From positions 4,526,001-4,590,000 of the forward strand of contig OZ242313.1 in the NCBI GenBank assembly GCA_965208065.1: a stretch of DNA of 64,000 nt, given 5' to 3'. The notes below the pieces were generated by a model. The model did not search any database. It worked only from the letters and a program-made list of their open reading frames with translations, and had not been told where the DNA came from. The stretch is from Bin103 sp002238925 (lineage in GTDB: Bacteria > Spirochaetota > Spirochaetia > SZUA-6 > Bin103). The position numbers were made by a program, and so were the translations under genes. This document shows, piece after piece, positions 26,247 to 35,079 of the stretch; positions within the stretch are counted from its first letter, which is position 1; each line of letters begins with the position of its first letter.

Positions 26247-28145
26247 CTACAGCGAGAGCCGTCCGCCCTTGACCAGTGCGTAGCCGTTATGAAGCGAGGG
26301 CAGGTCTGGCACAGCGCCGATCTGCACCGACACGGTGCCGGTCGAGCCGGGCGTGCGCACCACGGAAACCGCCGCGCTCTCCACCTGTCCCTGGCTGATG
26401 GTTACGGTCGTCGCACCGCCGGCGAGGGTGCCGTTGGTTACCTGCACCGGAAGCACGATGTCGAACGGCGCGCCGCTCGGAGCCGTCGCCTTGAACTGCA
26501 TCGTGCCGGCCGTTGCGAGCGCCACCGGAAGCGGTACCGGGTCGACCGAGTTGTGAGCCATCTGCAAACCGGTAAGCGAGGCCAGACCCGCGAACGCCCG
26601 CTCCGGCAACTCGGTCAGCTCATTGTCGTTCAGGTACAGTCGGTTCAGACTCGGCAGGCCGGCGAATGCCCCCTCCGGCAGGGACTGCAGCTTATTCTCC
26701 CACAGCCTGAGATCGGTAAGCGACGACAGGCCGGAAAACGCTCCCGCGGGCAGTTCCGTCAACTCATTGTCCCCCAGGTCGACATACTCAAGCAACGAGA
26801 GGCCGGAGAACAGCCCCGCCGGGAGGCGTTGCAGCCCGATGGATAGCGCGTCGAGTTTCTGCAGCGCCGTCAGATCGGCAAACGCATCAGCAGGCAGCGC
26901 CGGAATCTCATTGTCCCACAAGTACAGCTCCTGCAGCGACGCGAGCCCGGAGAACATCCCGCGGCGCAACTCGGTCAGGCCGTTGTTGCCCAGGTGCAGG
27001 GAGGTCAGCGCCGGCAATCCCGCGAACGTGCCGTCGGCGAGGGTATCGATGGCGTTGTTCTGCAGGTGCAGAAGTTCCAGCGCCGGCAGCCCCTCAAACG
27101 TGCCCGCCGCAACACGCTCCAGATCGTTGTTGTACAGGGCGAGGTTCTCCAGCAGCGGCAGCCCGGCGAACACGCCGTCGGGCAGCGCGGTCAGCGCGTT
27201 CGAATGCAAGTACAGGCCCGTCATCGAGGTCAGCCCGGCGAAGTCTCCGCGCTTGAGCGCCGTCAATGGCGGCGTACGGTGGGTCAGATCGAGTGCGCGT
27301 ACCGCGGCCAGGTGAACGCCGGTAACCTCGCCGCAGTCGGACACGCGCGTTACGCCGAGCTGAGCACCGAACTGGTCGAGGTAACCGACGATAGCGGCCG
27401 CCACCTGCGCCGTGCGATCGCAGATGCCGGGAGCAGGTACCGCGGTCGCCTCGTTCGAAGGGCCGCTCGCGCCGCTCGGACCGACCGCACGTACCTGGAA
27501 CGTGTAGGTTGTATCGTTGGTCAGGCCGGTTACGGTGAATCCGGCATGGTTGACGCCGCCGGGATTGCTGTCGGCGATTGCTGTCCACCCCTCCGGGTAG
27601 TTCGCGTCCGTGCGGTAGCGATACTCGTGGCTCGTAATGACTGCCGCCGGGGCAGCCCACGACAGCGTTGCCGACCGGTCGCCGCTCACCGCCGTCAGAT
27701 TCGCCGGCGCCGGCACCTGCCCGGATCCAGGCGGGGTGTCACGACTGCCCCTTTCCGGCTCAACCGTGATTACAAACATCAATTCGTCGATGCTGCCTTC
27801 CGCATCCTCGACGCGATAGGTCATCGTGTATTGGTCTGCCACCTGCGGCTCGCCGGCGAGCGCACGCGTCTCGGGGTCGAACGCAATGCCGGGCACCTCC
27901 GGCATCAACACGTATCGCAGGGTGCCGGTGCCACCGGCCGCTGCCGGCAGGGTGATGCCGACTGCCTCTCCCACCACGGCGGCCAGATCGTCGACCGACT
28001 CGACTTCGAACCGCGGCCCGCGATCTCGGGTGCCATCTACGTCGGATGGCATGGTACCCGACGCTCGCGAGGCGGCTGCCGCACAACCCATCAGCACGAG
28101 CGCGCCAGCAGCGGCCAGCACCCTTCCGACTACAGGCAAGGTCAT
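26247..28145 (-). CDS. Leucine-rich repeat lipoprotein with putative Ig and fibronectin III domains
   Basis: A 632-residue cell-surface protein. The lipobox A-L-V-L-M-G-C predicts a lipid anchor at about Cys21. A He_PIG-like Ig region (residues ~45-130) is followed by a fibronectin type III domain (~145-240, P-A-N-L-T-A-V-S-G-D...T-Y-T-F-Q-V-R-A-V-G). About ten 24-residue leucine-rich repeats (~270-520) follow, of the L-x-x-L-P-x-G-x-F-x-G-L type. The C-terminal beta domain starts around F-K-A-T-A-P-S-G-A-P-F. It is probably an adhesion or protein-binding factor. It is divergent from the DUF420 gene 56 bases away. Confidence 0.85.
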   Translation of the reverse strand: MTLPVVGRVLAAAGALVLMGCAAAASRASGTMPSDVDGTRDRGPRFEVESVDDLAAVVGEAVGITLPAAAGGTGTLRYVLMPEVPGIAFDPETRALAGEPQVADQYTMTYRVEDAEGSIDELMFVITVEPERGSRDTPPGSGQVPAPANLTAVSGDRSATLSWAAPAAVITSHEYRYRTDANYPEGWTAIADSNPGGVNHAGFTVTGLTNDTTYTFQVRAVGPSGASGPSNEATAVPAPGICDRTAQVAAAIVGYLDQFGAQLGVTRVSDCGEVTGVHLAAVRALDLTHRTPPLTALKRGDFAGLTSMTGLYLHSNALTALPDGVFAGLPLLENLALYNNDLERVAAGTFEGLPALELLHLQNNAIDTLADGTFAGLPALTSLHLGNNGLTELRRGMFSGLASLQELYLWDNEIPALPADAFADLTALQKLDALSIGLQRLPAGLFSGLSLLEYVDLGDNELTELPAGAFSGLSSLTDLRLWENKLQSLPEGAFAGLPSLNRLYLNDNELTELPERAFAGLASLTGLQMAHNSVDPVPLPVALATAGTMQFKATAPSGAPFDIVLPVQVTNGTLAGGATTVTISQGQVESAAVSVVRTPGSTGTVSVQIGAVPDLPSLHNGYALVKGGRLSL

Positions 28146-28201
28146 TCCGAATTCGCCACTTCCTTCATACTCGCGCGTAGGGTAGCAGGTATATTCGTGG
28201 C

Positions 28202-28729
28202 ATGAGCGCCACGGTGGTGCAAGACCGGTTCTGGTTTACGGTCATCGGGATCATGAGCGCGGTCGGCATTGCCGCGGTTGTGTTCGTTCTGACCGGGCCG
28301 AGGCTGGCATCCGGGCCGGACGTATCGGCGCTGCCTGCGATCAATACCGCGTGGAATGCCACGGCCGCCGTGCTGCTCGTTGCCGCGCTGGTCGCCATTC
28401 GCCGGCGGGCCGTGCCGGTACACCGCACCCTGGTGCTGGCGGCGTTTGCGGCGTCGTCCCTGTTTCTGGCCGGCTACCTGCTCTACCATTCGTTCAGTGA
28501 CGGGCCGGACCGCTACGGCGGCCCGGTTCCCTGGCTCTACTACGCCATCCTGATCAGCCACATCATCCTGGCGGTCACCATCGTACCGCTGGCACTGGTC
28601 ACCCTGCGCCTCGGCTGGACCTTCCACCCCCGGCACCGCGCCGTAGCCCGGATTACGTTCCCGATCTGGCTGTACGTCTCCGTGACCGGCGTGCTGATAT
28701 TCTCCTTCCTGCACTGGCTGGACGCTTAG
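28202..28729 (+). CDS. DUF420 family membrane protein
   Basis: A 175-residue integral membrane protein with five predicted hydrophobic segments. Conserved polar residues lie in Y-L-L-Y-H-S-F and in S-H-I-I-L-A-V, matching the DUF420 (YozB-like) family. Members are often linked to cytochrome oxidase or haem-copper enzyme assembly, with His residues that may bind metal or haem; no such partners are seen here. The 3' end overlaps the convergent amidohydrolase by 4 bases. Confidence 0.8.
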   Translation: MSATVVQDRFWFTVIGIMSAVGIAAVVFVLTGPRLASGPDVSALPAINTAWNATAAVLLVAALVAIRRRAVPVHRTLVLAAFAASSLFLAGYLLYHSFSDGPDRYGGPVPWLYYAILISHIILAVTIVPLALVTLRLGWTFHPRHRAVARITFPIWLYVSVTGVLIFSFLHWLDA

Positions 28730-29727
28730 TGGGCCAGTCCCCGCGACGCGCAGGAGGCTGGCGGCAGGCGGTAGACGCGGCGGGCGGTGCCGCTGAACAG
28801 GGCGTCCTTTTCGGGCTCGGAGAAGCCGGCGGTGATCAATTTGAAGGCGTTGTACAGCACGCGGTAGGAGACCGACACCTTCTCCACCGGGAAGTTGCTC
28901 TCCAGCATGCAGCGCCCGGTGCCGAAGCAGTCGATGGCGTGCAGGTAGTACTCTCGCTGGGCGGCGGCGAACTCCTCGGCCGTGACCGGCTGCTCGCGCT
29001 TGTCCCAGCCGAAGCCGTTGTCGGCCATTGCCATGCCGCCGAGCTTGGCGACCACGTTGGGCAGCGCCGCGGCCGCGGCCATGTCGCGCTTGGACTGGGC
29101 GAAGATCTCTTCGCGCTGCTCCCGGTAGCGTCCGACGCCGAGCGGGGTGCCGAAGTGATCGAGCACACAGATGGTGTCCGGTGCGCTCTTGGCCACGGCG
29201 ATGAAGTCGGCCATCTGGTAGTGATAGTGCCAGCTTTCCCAGGTGAGGCCGCGTTTGCCGAGCAGGCGCACGCCGGCCTGAAACTGCACCTCGTGCGCCA
29301 GGCCGGCGCGCGCCGGCCCCGGATCGTGCTCGGTGCCGGGGCGATGGTCGCCGCGCGCGAGGGCGTGCCGGATGCCGCGGAAGCGCCCTTCGCCGGCGGC
29401 CTCGTGGGCGTCCAGCACCTCCGGCAGCAGATCGCCTGACGACAGGTCGGCGAAAGAAACAATGCCGGCGATCTCCGGGCCGCCGCCGCTCGCCGACGCG
29501 CGCGCCGCCGCCGCCACCCACGCGGTCTCGCCGACCGGACGCAGGTGGGCGGGGCCGTCGCTCCGGTAGCTGGCGCCGCACTCCACGAACACCGTTTGCA
29601 CGATGTCGTGCCCGGAGCGCAGGTCCTCGTGCAGTTCCGCCAGCGTGTAGGGCTCGCGCCGGCCGTTCGGCCACAAGTGGTGGTGCGGGTCGACGATCTC
29701 GCGCGCCGGATCCAGTATTTTGCTCAT
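28726..29727 (-). CDS. Amidohydrolase (amidohydro-rel family TIM barrel)
   Basis: A 333-residue metal-dependent hydrolase. The N-terminal metal site is V-D-P-H-H-H-L-W. Further features are F-V-E-C-G-A-S-Y, C-V-L-D-H-F-G-T-P and a C-terminal C-M-L-E-S-N-F-P. This matches the lactone/dicarboxylate hydrolase-like amidohydrolases. The ATG at 29727 is preceded by GGGGAGAAG. The Gfo/Idh/MocA gene lies 16 bases upstream on the same strand, suggesting a small sugar-acid or lactone catabolic operon. Confidence 0.87.
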   Translation of the reverse strand: MSKILDPAREIVDPHHHLWPNGRREPYTLAELHEDLRSGHDIVQTVFVECGASYRSDGPAHLRPVGETAWVAAAARASASGGGPEIAGIVSFADLSSGDLLPEVLDAHEAAGEGRFRGIRHALARGDHRPGTEHDPGPARAGLAHEVQFQAGVRLLGKRGLTWESWHYHYQMADFIAVAKSAPDTICVLDHFGTPLGVGRYREQREEIFAQSKRDMAAAAALPNVVAKLGGMAMADNGFGWDKREQPVTAEEFAAAQREYYLHAIDCFGTGRCMLESNFPVEKVSVSYRVLYNAFKLITAGFSEPEKDALFSGTARRVYRLPPASCASRGLAH

Positions 29728-29743
29728 CTTCTCCCCGGTCCTT

Positions 29744-30721
29744 CTACTCGTCGAGCGGCCGGCCCGGCAGCGGGCGGCGTCCATGCACGGCGTCCCAGCG
29801 GTCCTGCACATCCTGCAGCAGGCGCATGGTAGGCAGCACCGACCGGCCCGATACGGCGGGCTCGCGTCCCTGCTCCAGCGCGGCCACGAAGTCGCGCGTG
29901 CACAGGGTGCAGTTGTCCTGCTCGCTGTCGATCGGCACGGTGCCGGCGCCGGTGGTCAGCGTGCCCTCCAGGATGTTCAGCCGGTAGGAGTCGCGGTCGG
30001 TGACGATCATGGTGTCGTACAGGCGTTCCCGCGAGTAGTAGGAACCGGAGCACAGCAGGCTCTGGTCCGCCTCGGTCTCGACCAGCAGCACCACCTCCAT
30101 CGGGATGCCGGTGGCCGGGTCGGGCGCCGGCATGAAGTGGCTCACCGAACGGGTCGGCGCCCCCTCGACCGCGAGCATCCACAGCCCCAGGTCGAGCAGG
30201 TGGGTGGTGTGGTGCCACAGCAGGTTGTCGATCCAGCTCCGCTGGTAGCCGGTGGCGCCCACGTTCTTGAGGCGGTGGATGAAGAACCGCCCGTGGATGT
30301 GGCGGATGTGCTCCTCGCCGCCGGCCAGCCGCTCGCGCAGCGGCGCCCGTTCCTTGCGAAACCGCATCGGGTGCACCACGCCAAGCGTGAGCCCGCGGCC
30401 CTCCGCCTCCGCCACCACCCGCTCGGACGCGGCGTAGCTCATCGCGATCGGAATCTCCACCAGGGCCGGCTTGCCGTGCGCCAGGCACCGCAGCGCCATG
30501 GCGGCGTGCAGCTCGCTCGGGCTGGCCACGATCACCGCGTCCACCGCCGGGTCGGCCAGCGCCTCCTCCAGGTCGACGCTCCAGCGCCGGTAGCCGTAGC
30601 GCGCCGCGAACTCGGCGGTCGCCTCGGGCCGCCGCCCCACCAGGAAATAGCGCTCCTCTTCGGCCAGCGCCTCCGAGTGCCACACCCCCATCATCCCATA
30701 CCCGACCACGCACACGTTCAT
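29744..30721 (-). CDS. Gfo/Idh/MocA family oxidoreductase
   Basis: A 325-residue NAD(P)-dependent dehydrogenase. The Rossmann motif is V-C-V-V-G-Y-G-M-M-G-V at the N-terminus, followed by A-V-I-V-A-S-P-S-E-L-H. The family motif E-I-P appears as L-V-E-I-P-I-A-M-S; the usual E-K-P Lys is replaced by Ile. This may affect catalysis, since that Lys is the common proton relay. A catalytic-region H-T-T-H-L-L-D-L-G is present. The start is at 30721. Substrates are usually sugars or inositols. Confidence 0.88.
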   Translation of the reverse strand: MNVCVVGYGMMGVWHSEALAEEERYFLVGRRPEATAEFAARYGYRRWSVDLEEALADPAVDAVIVASPSELHAAMALRCLAHGKPALVEIPIAMSYAASERVVAEAEGRGLTLGVVHPMRFRKERAPLRERLAGGEEHIRHIHGRFFIHRLKNVGATGYQRSWIDNLLWHHTTHLLDLGLWMLAVEGAPTRSVSHFMPAPDPATGIPMEVVLLVETEADQSLLCSGSYYSRERLYDTMIVTDRDSYRLNILEGTLTTGAGTVPIDSEQDNCTLCTRDFVAALEQGREPAVSGRSVLPTMRLLQDVQDRWDAVHGRRPLPGRPLDE

Positions 30722-30793
30722 CTGCGCGGAGCCTACACTCAAGGGGTTGATCCTTGCACGTCCGGCGGCGCCGTGGCACGATCTGCGCCGTAG

Positions 30794-31789
30794 ATGGCTC
30801 AGTATATTACCCGCCGGCTGCTCAACATGGTGATCACGCTGGCGCTCATCTCGGTCATTTCGTTCGCCATCATCCAGTTGCCGCCGGGCGACTACCTCAC
30901 CAGCTATATCGCGCAGCTGCGCGCCGCCGGCGAGGAGGTGAACGAGGAGCTGATCGAGAGCCTGCGCATGCAGTACGGGCTCGGCAAGACGCCGGTGCAG
31001 CAGTACTTCAAGTGGGTGTGGAACTTCGTGCAGGGCAACATGGGCCAATCGTTCATCTACGACCGCCCGGTGAACGACCTGATCTGGGAGCGGCTGGGGC
31101 TGACCTTCGTGATCGCCACCGCCTCGCTGGTGTTCACCTGGCTGCTGGCGCTGCCGATCGGCATCTACTCGGCGGTGCGGCAGTACTCGTTCGGCGACTA
31201 CCTGTTCACTTTCCTGAGCTTCATCGGCCTGGCGGTGCCCAACTTCATGCTTGCCCTGGCGCTGATGTTCGCCGGCTTCAAGTGGCTGGGGATGGACGTG
31301 GGCGGCCTGTTCTCGGTGGAGTACGAGAACGCGCCGTGGTCGATTGCCAAGTTCGTGGACCTGCTCGAACACCTGTGGGTGCCCACCGTGGTGCTCGGTA
31401 CCGCCGGCACCGCGGCGCTGGTACGCATCATGCGCGCCAACCTGCTCGACGAACTGCGCAAGCTGTACGTGATCACCGCCCGTGCCAAGGGCGTCGCCGA
31501 GAAGCGGCTCATCATCAAGTACCCGGTGCGCATCGCGCTCAACCCGTTCATCTCGTCGGTGGGCTGGATCCTGCCCACTCTGATCTCCGGCGCCACCATC
31601 ACCGCCATCGTGCTCAACCTGCCGACCACCGGGCCGATGCTGGTCGATGCCCTGCTGCAGCAGGACATGTTCCTGGCCGGCAGCTTCATCATGATGCTGT
31701 CCACCCTTACCGTGATCGGCATGCTGATCTCCGACGTGATGCTGGTGCTCGCCGACCCGCGCATCCGCATAGGTATGGCCAATGAGTAA
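30794..31789 (+). CDS. ABC transporter permease, DppB/OppB type
   Basis: A 331-residue permease, close paralogue of the one at 15482: the same N-terminal M-A-Q-Y-I-T-R-R-L-L-N, the Q-L-P-P-G-D-Y motif, and the EAA loop R-A-N-L-L-D-E-L-R-K-L-Y-V-I-T-A-R-A-K-G-V. It forms the membrane channel of ABC system B with the next gene, which overlaps it by 8 bases. The binding-protein gene of this system is probably the one at 35080 on the other strand. ATPase genes are not adjacent. Confidence 0.92.
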   Translation: MAQYITRRLLNMVITLALISVISFAIIQLPPGDYLTSYIAQLRAAGEEVNEELIESLRMQYGLGKTPVQQYFKWVWNFVQGNMGQSFIYDRPVNDLIWERLGLTFVIATASLVFTWLLALPIGIYSAVRQYSFGDYLFTFLSFIGLAVPNFMLALALMFAGFKWLGMDVGGLFSVEYENAPWSIAKFVDLLEHLWVPTVVLGTAGTAALVRIMRANLLDELRKLYVITARAKGVAEKRLIIKYPVRIALNPFISSVGWILPTLISGATITAIVLNLPTTGPMLVDALLQQDMFLAGSFIMMLSTLTVIGMLISDVMLVLADPRIRIGMANE

Positions 31790-32927
31790 CGTGGCCGACC
31801 TCGACCGGCCCACCGACGCGGCGGAGCGGGAGGACGCCCGCGACATCGCCTACGCATCGCAGTGGCGGCTGGTGTTCATTCGCCTGCGCCGCCACCGCCT
31901 GGCGGTCGCCTCCGGCATCGTGCTGGCCGCGCTGTACCTGATGGCCGCGTTCGCACCGTTCCTGAGCCCGCACGACCCGACCGAGAAGAGCCTCGAATAC
32001 CGCGAGGCGCCGCCGCAGCGCCTGCGGTTCGTCAGCGACCAGGGGGTTCACCTGCGCCCGTTCGTGTATCCGTTCACCGCCACCACCAACCGGGTCAGCT
32101 TCAAGCGCGACTACCACGACGACCGCGCGCAACCCTACCCGCTGCGTTTCTTCGTGCGCGGCTACCGCTACAAGCTGCTGTTCGTGTTCGAGTCCGACAT
32201 CCACCTGTTCGGCACCGGCGTGGCGGAGGTGCCGGTGCACCTGCTCGGTACCGACCACCTGGGCCGCGACATGCTGGCGCGGGTGATGTACGGCGCGCAA
32301 ATTTCGCTGTCCGTGGGCCTGGTGGGGGTGGCGATCAGCTTTGTCCTCGGCATCCTGATTGGCGGGCTGGCCGGCTACTTCGGCGGCTTCGTGGACGAGG
32401 CGGTACAGCGCGTGGTGGAGGTGCTGCTGTCGATCCCGCAGTTGCCGCTGTGGATGGGGCTGTCGGCGGCGCTGCCGCTGTCATGGCCGGTGGTCCGGAT
32501 GTACTTCGCCATTACCGTGATCCTGTCGCTGGTCGGCTGGACGCGGCTGGCGCGCGAGGTGCGCGGCAAGTTCCTGTCGCTGCGCGGAGAGGACTACGTG
32601 GTGGCCGCCCAGGTGGCCGGCATGCGCGACGTGCCGATCATCTTCCGGCACATGGTGCCCTCGTTCCTGAGCCACATCGTGGCCTCGCTCACGCTCAGCA
32701 TCCCGCTAATGATCATCGGCGAGACCTCGCTGTCGTTCCTGGGCTTGGGCATGCAGGCGCCGGCGATCAGTTGGGGCGTGCTGCTGCAGAGCGCGCAGAA
32801 GGTGCAGACGCTGGAGCTGGCCCCCTGGCTGATGATCCCGGCCCTCTACGTCATCGTGACCGTGCTCGCCTTCAACTTCCTCGGCGACGGCCTGCGCGAC
32901 GCCGCCGACCCCTACGGCCAAACCTGA
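31782..32927 (+). CDS. ABC transporter permease, DppC/OppC type
   Basis: A 381-residue permease with L-R-R-H-R-L-A-V-A-S before the first membrane helix, a large periplasmic insert, L-G-T-D-H-L-G-R-D-M-L-A-R, and the EAA loop A-A-Q-V-A-G-M-R-D. The start overlaps the DppB-type gene by 8 bases. Its N-terminal residues before A-S-Q-W are the reference for judging the uncertain start of the paralogue at 16554. It converges on the ADP-ribosylglycohydrolase genes. Confidence 0.92.
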   Translation: MSNVADLDRPTDAAEREDARDIAYASQWRLVFIRLRRHRLAVASGIVLAALYLMAAFAPFLSPHDPTEKSLEYREAPPQRLRFVSDQGVHLRPFVYPFTATTNRVSFKRDYHDDRAQPYPLRFFVRGYRYKLLFVFESDIHLFGTGVAEVPVHLLGTDHLGRDMLARVMYGAQISLSVGLVGVAISFVLGILIGGLAGYFGGFVDEAVQRVVEVLLSIPQLPLWMGLSAALPLSWPVVRMYFAITVILSLVGWTRLAREVRGKFLSLRGEDYVVAAQVAGMRDVPIIFRHMVPSFLSHIVASLTLSIPLMIIGETSLSFLGLGMQAPAISWGVLLQSAQKVQTLELAPWLMIPALYVIVTVLAFNFLGDGLRDAADPYGQT

Positions 32928-32991
32928 CAGCACAACAGGGGCATGGTCCCAGCGCCTGGCCGGTGCGACTCCTCTTTGACGAACAGAGCGG

Positions 32992-34029
32992 TTACGTGGC
33001 TATGGAACGCAGGTCGGCGGCGGCGGCACGGTGCGCCTGCAGCTTGGCGCGGGCGGCGGCCGCGAGGCCGGTGGCGAGTGTTTCGTGCTTGCCGCGGCGG
33101 TCTTCCAACTTGGCCAGCCAGTCGGGACTGAGTTTGCCGGCGCCGGAGAGGGCGCCGCTCACGGTGCCGGCGATGCAGCCGATGGCGTCGGCGGCGCGGC
33201 CGAAGCGCGCGGCGCAGGTGATGGCCTGCTGCGGGTCGCCATCGGCCAGCGCGAAGATCGCCAGCGCCACCGGCACGGTTTCGCGCGGGTCGCCCGCTAG
33301 CGTACGCAGCCATTGGCCGCCGCTGCCGCACACTTCGGCGCGGAAGCGGTCGAAGTCGCCGGCGTCGGCGGCGAGCTGACGGGCACGGCCGATCAGGTCG
33401 GCCATTTCGGCGCCGCTGACCGGCAGAATTACGTCGACGGCGGCGTCCAGCACCGATGCCACGGTGGCGTCGGTGCGGCACGCCGCGGCGACCGCCGCCG
33501 CAACCGCTGCAGATCCGTCCTGGCAGAAGCCGACGTCGTAGACATGCAGCAGGGAGGCCAGCTCGTAGGCCTGCAGCGCGGCCTGCCACGGGTTGCAGGC
33601 GTTGACGATGCCCACCGGCCCCATCGCCACCACGCCGGTCGAATGCGGCATGGTGCCGAGGCCGGTGTAGCGCGGCGGGTAGCCGCTCCTGCCCACCATA
33701 TTGAACACCTGCTGCACGGAGATGAAGAACGCGCCGTCCTTGCCGAACTGCGGCGAGTGGTCGCACATGGCGCGCGCCCAGTCGTCCAGGGCGGCGCCAC
33801 CGCCGGTGTTCACCAGCATGCGCGCCACGATCTCGGCCATAGCGGTCTCGTCGCCGGGGGCGCCGAACGCCAAGCCGTCACGGCTGCCCTGGCCGCCGTC
33901 ATCGCCGTTACCGGAGCCGCAGTCAGTGGCCGCGGCCGCGGCGCCCGCGGCGTCGCCGAGCGCGGCACCGGCCAGGCAGCCGAGCGCCTTGTCGAACAGG
34001 GCCGTAGAACGGAGGTCCGCCGTGCTCAT
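32992..34029 (-). CDS. ADP-ribosylglycohydrolase family protein, degenerate metal site
   Basis: A 345-residue ARH-family helical protein and tandem paralogue of the upstream gene. The family pattern is retained at the N-terminus (L-G-C-L-A-G-A-A-L-G-D-A-A-G). The metal ligands, however, are changed: the usual T-D-D-T is G-D-E-T (in G-A-P-G-D-E-T-A-M), and the C-terminal D-T-D-T is A-A-D-A (G-R-A-A-D-A-I-G). It probably lacks normal hydrolase activity. The start overlaps the stop of the upstream paralogue (ATGA). Last gene of the operon that begins with the binding protein at 37155. Confidence 0.82.
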   Translation of the reverse strand: MSTADLRSTALFDKALGCLAGAALGDAAGAAAAATDCGSGNGDDGGQGSRDGLAFGAPGDETAMAEIVARMLVNTGGGAALDDWARAMCDHSPQFGKDGAFFISVQQVFNMVGRSGYPPRYTGLGTMPHSTGVVAMGPVGIVNACNPWQAALQAYELASLLHVYDVGFCQDGSAAVAAAVAAACRTDATVASVLDAAVDVILPVSGAEMADLIGRARQLAADAGDFDRFRAEVCGSGGQWLRTLAGDPRETVPVALAIFALADGDPQQAITCAARFGRAADAIGCIAGTVSGALSGAGKLSPDWLAKLEDRRGKHETLATGLAAAARAKLQAHRAAAADLRSIAT

Positions 34030-35060
34030 GCCAGCACCTCGCTCAGCGCCTGCGCGGCCTGCTCCTGGCGCTCGAGCCGGCGCAGTGCACAGGTGGCGAG
34101 ATGTTCGGCCAGCTCGTCCTGATCCACGGCGGCTACCCGGCGCACCTTGTCCACCCAGTCCTGCCGGATGGCGTCCACCCCCTGCAGGGCACCGGCAATC
34201 GCGCCCGCAACCGACGCGATGGTATCGGTATTGCGTCCGAAGTTGGCCGCGTACACGATCGTCTTCTCGGTGTCGCCGCCGGCGAGCTGGAACAGGCCGA
34301 TACTCTCGGGAATGATCTCGGTGGAGTGGCCGTCGGTGGTGGGATGGAAGAAATCCGCTCGCCGCCGGTACACCTCCTCCCGGAAGCGGAAAAACTCGCC
34401 GGTGGCGCGCGCCACCTCCAGCATGCCGCGCATGCGGTCGAGCGTCTCGCGGCCGCTCACCGGCAGGACCGCGTCGAGCGAGGCCTCCACCACCGAGTCG
34501 ACGGTGGCGTCCGGCTTCATCGCCTCGGCCACCGCGGCGGCCATCGCCGCGGCGCCGTCGTGCACCACCCCCGCCTCGTGCATGTGAATGAGGCTGGCGA
34601 TGTTGTACGCCTGCCGCGCCGCCTGCTCGGGGTTGCAGGCATTGACGATCCCGACCGGCGAGATGCACATGCCGGAACTGGTGCTGCGCGGCGTCCCGAA
34701 TGCGGCCATGCGCGGCGTCACGCCCAGGTCCGCCATCTTGGTCATGACGTGCGGTACGCCGACGAAGAACTTGCCGCGCTTGTCGCCCACGAACACGTCG
34801 CGGTGCCGCACCCACACCCGCGCCCAGTCGTCCAGCCGCGCGAACCCGTCGGTCTCGATCAGCGCCTCCGCGAGCAGATCCTTCATGATCGTGTCGTCGG
34901 TGCCGTCGGTCTCGAAGTCGTCGATCCAGCCGAACTGGCGCTCGATCCGGATGTACTCCATGCCCTCGGTGTCGGTGCCGATCGCATCGCCGATCAACCC
35001 CGCCATCAGGCAGCCGAGCGTCTTCCGGTACAGGAGCGTGCCGCGCAGGTCAGTGCCCAT
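34026..35060 (-). CDS. ADP-ribosylglycohydrolase family protein
   Basis: A 344-residue ARH-family hydrolase. Key segments are present: G-L-I-G-D-A-I-G near the N-terminus, T-D-G-T-D-D-T-I, and G-R-N-T-D-T-I-A-S-V-A-G-A at the C-terminus, where one Asp of the usual D-T-D-T is Asn. Such enzymes remove ADP-ribose from proteins or cleave related N-glycosidic compounds. It follows the binding protein by 19 bases and overlaps the degenerate paralogue by 4. Operon context suggests hydrolysis of an imported N-riboside-like molecule, which is my inference. Confidence 0.87.
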   Translation of the reverse strand: MGTDLRGTLLYRKTLGCLMAGLIGDAIGTDTEGMEYIRIERQFGWIDDFETDGTDDTIMKDLLAEALIETDGFARLDDWARVWVRHRDVFVGDKRGKFFVGVPHVMTKMADLGVTPRMAAFGTPRSTSSGMCISPVGIVNACNPEQAARQAYNIASLIHMHEAGVVHDGAAAMAAAVAEAMKPDATVDSVVEASLDAVLPVSGRETLDRMRGMLEVARATGEFFRFREEVYRRRADFFHPTTDGHSTEIIPESIGLFQLAGGDTEKTIVYAANFGRNTDTIASVAGAIAGALQGVDAIRQDWVDKVRRVAAVDQDELAEHLATCALRRLERQEQAAQALSEVLA

Positions 35061-35079
35061 CAGATCTCCCCGATCCCGG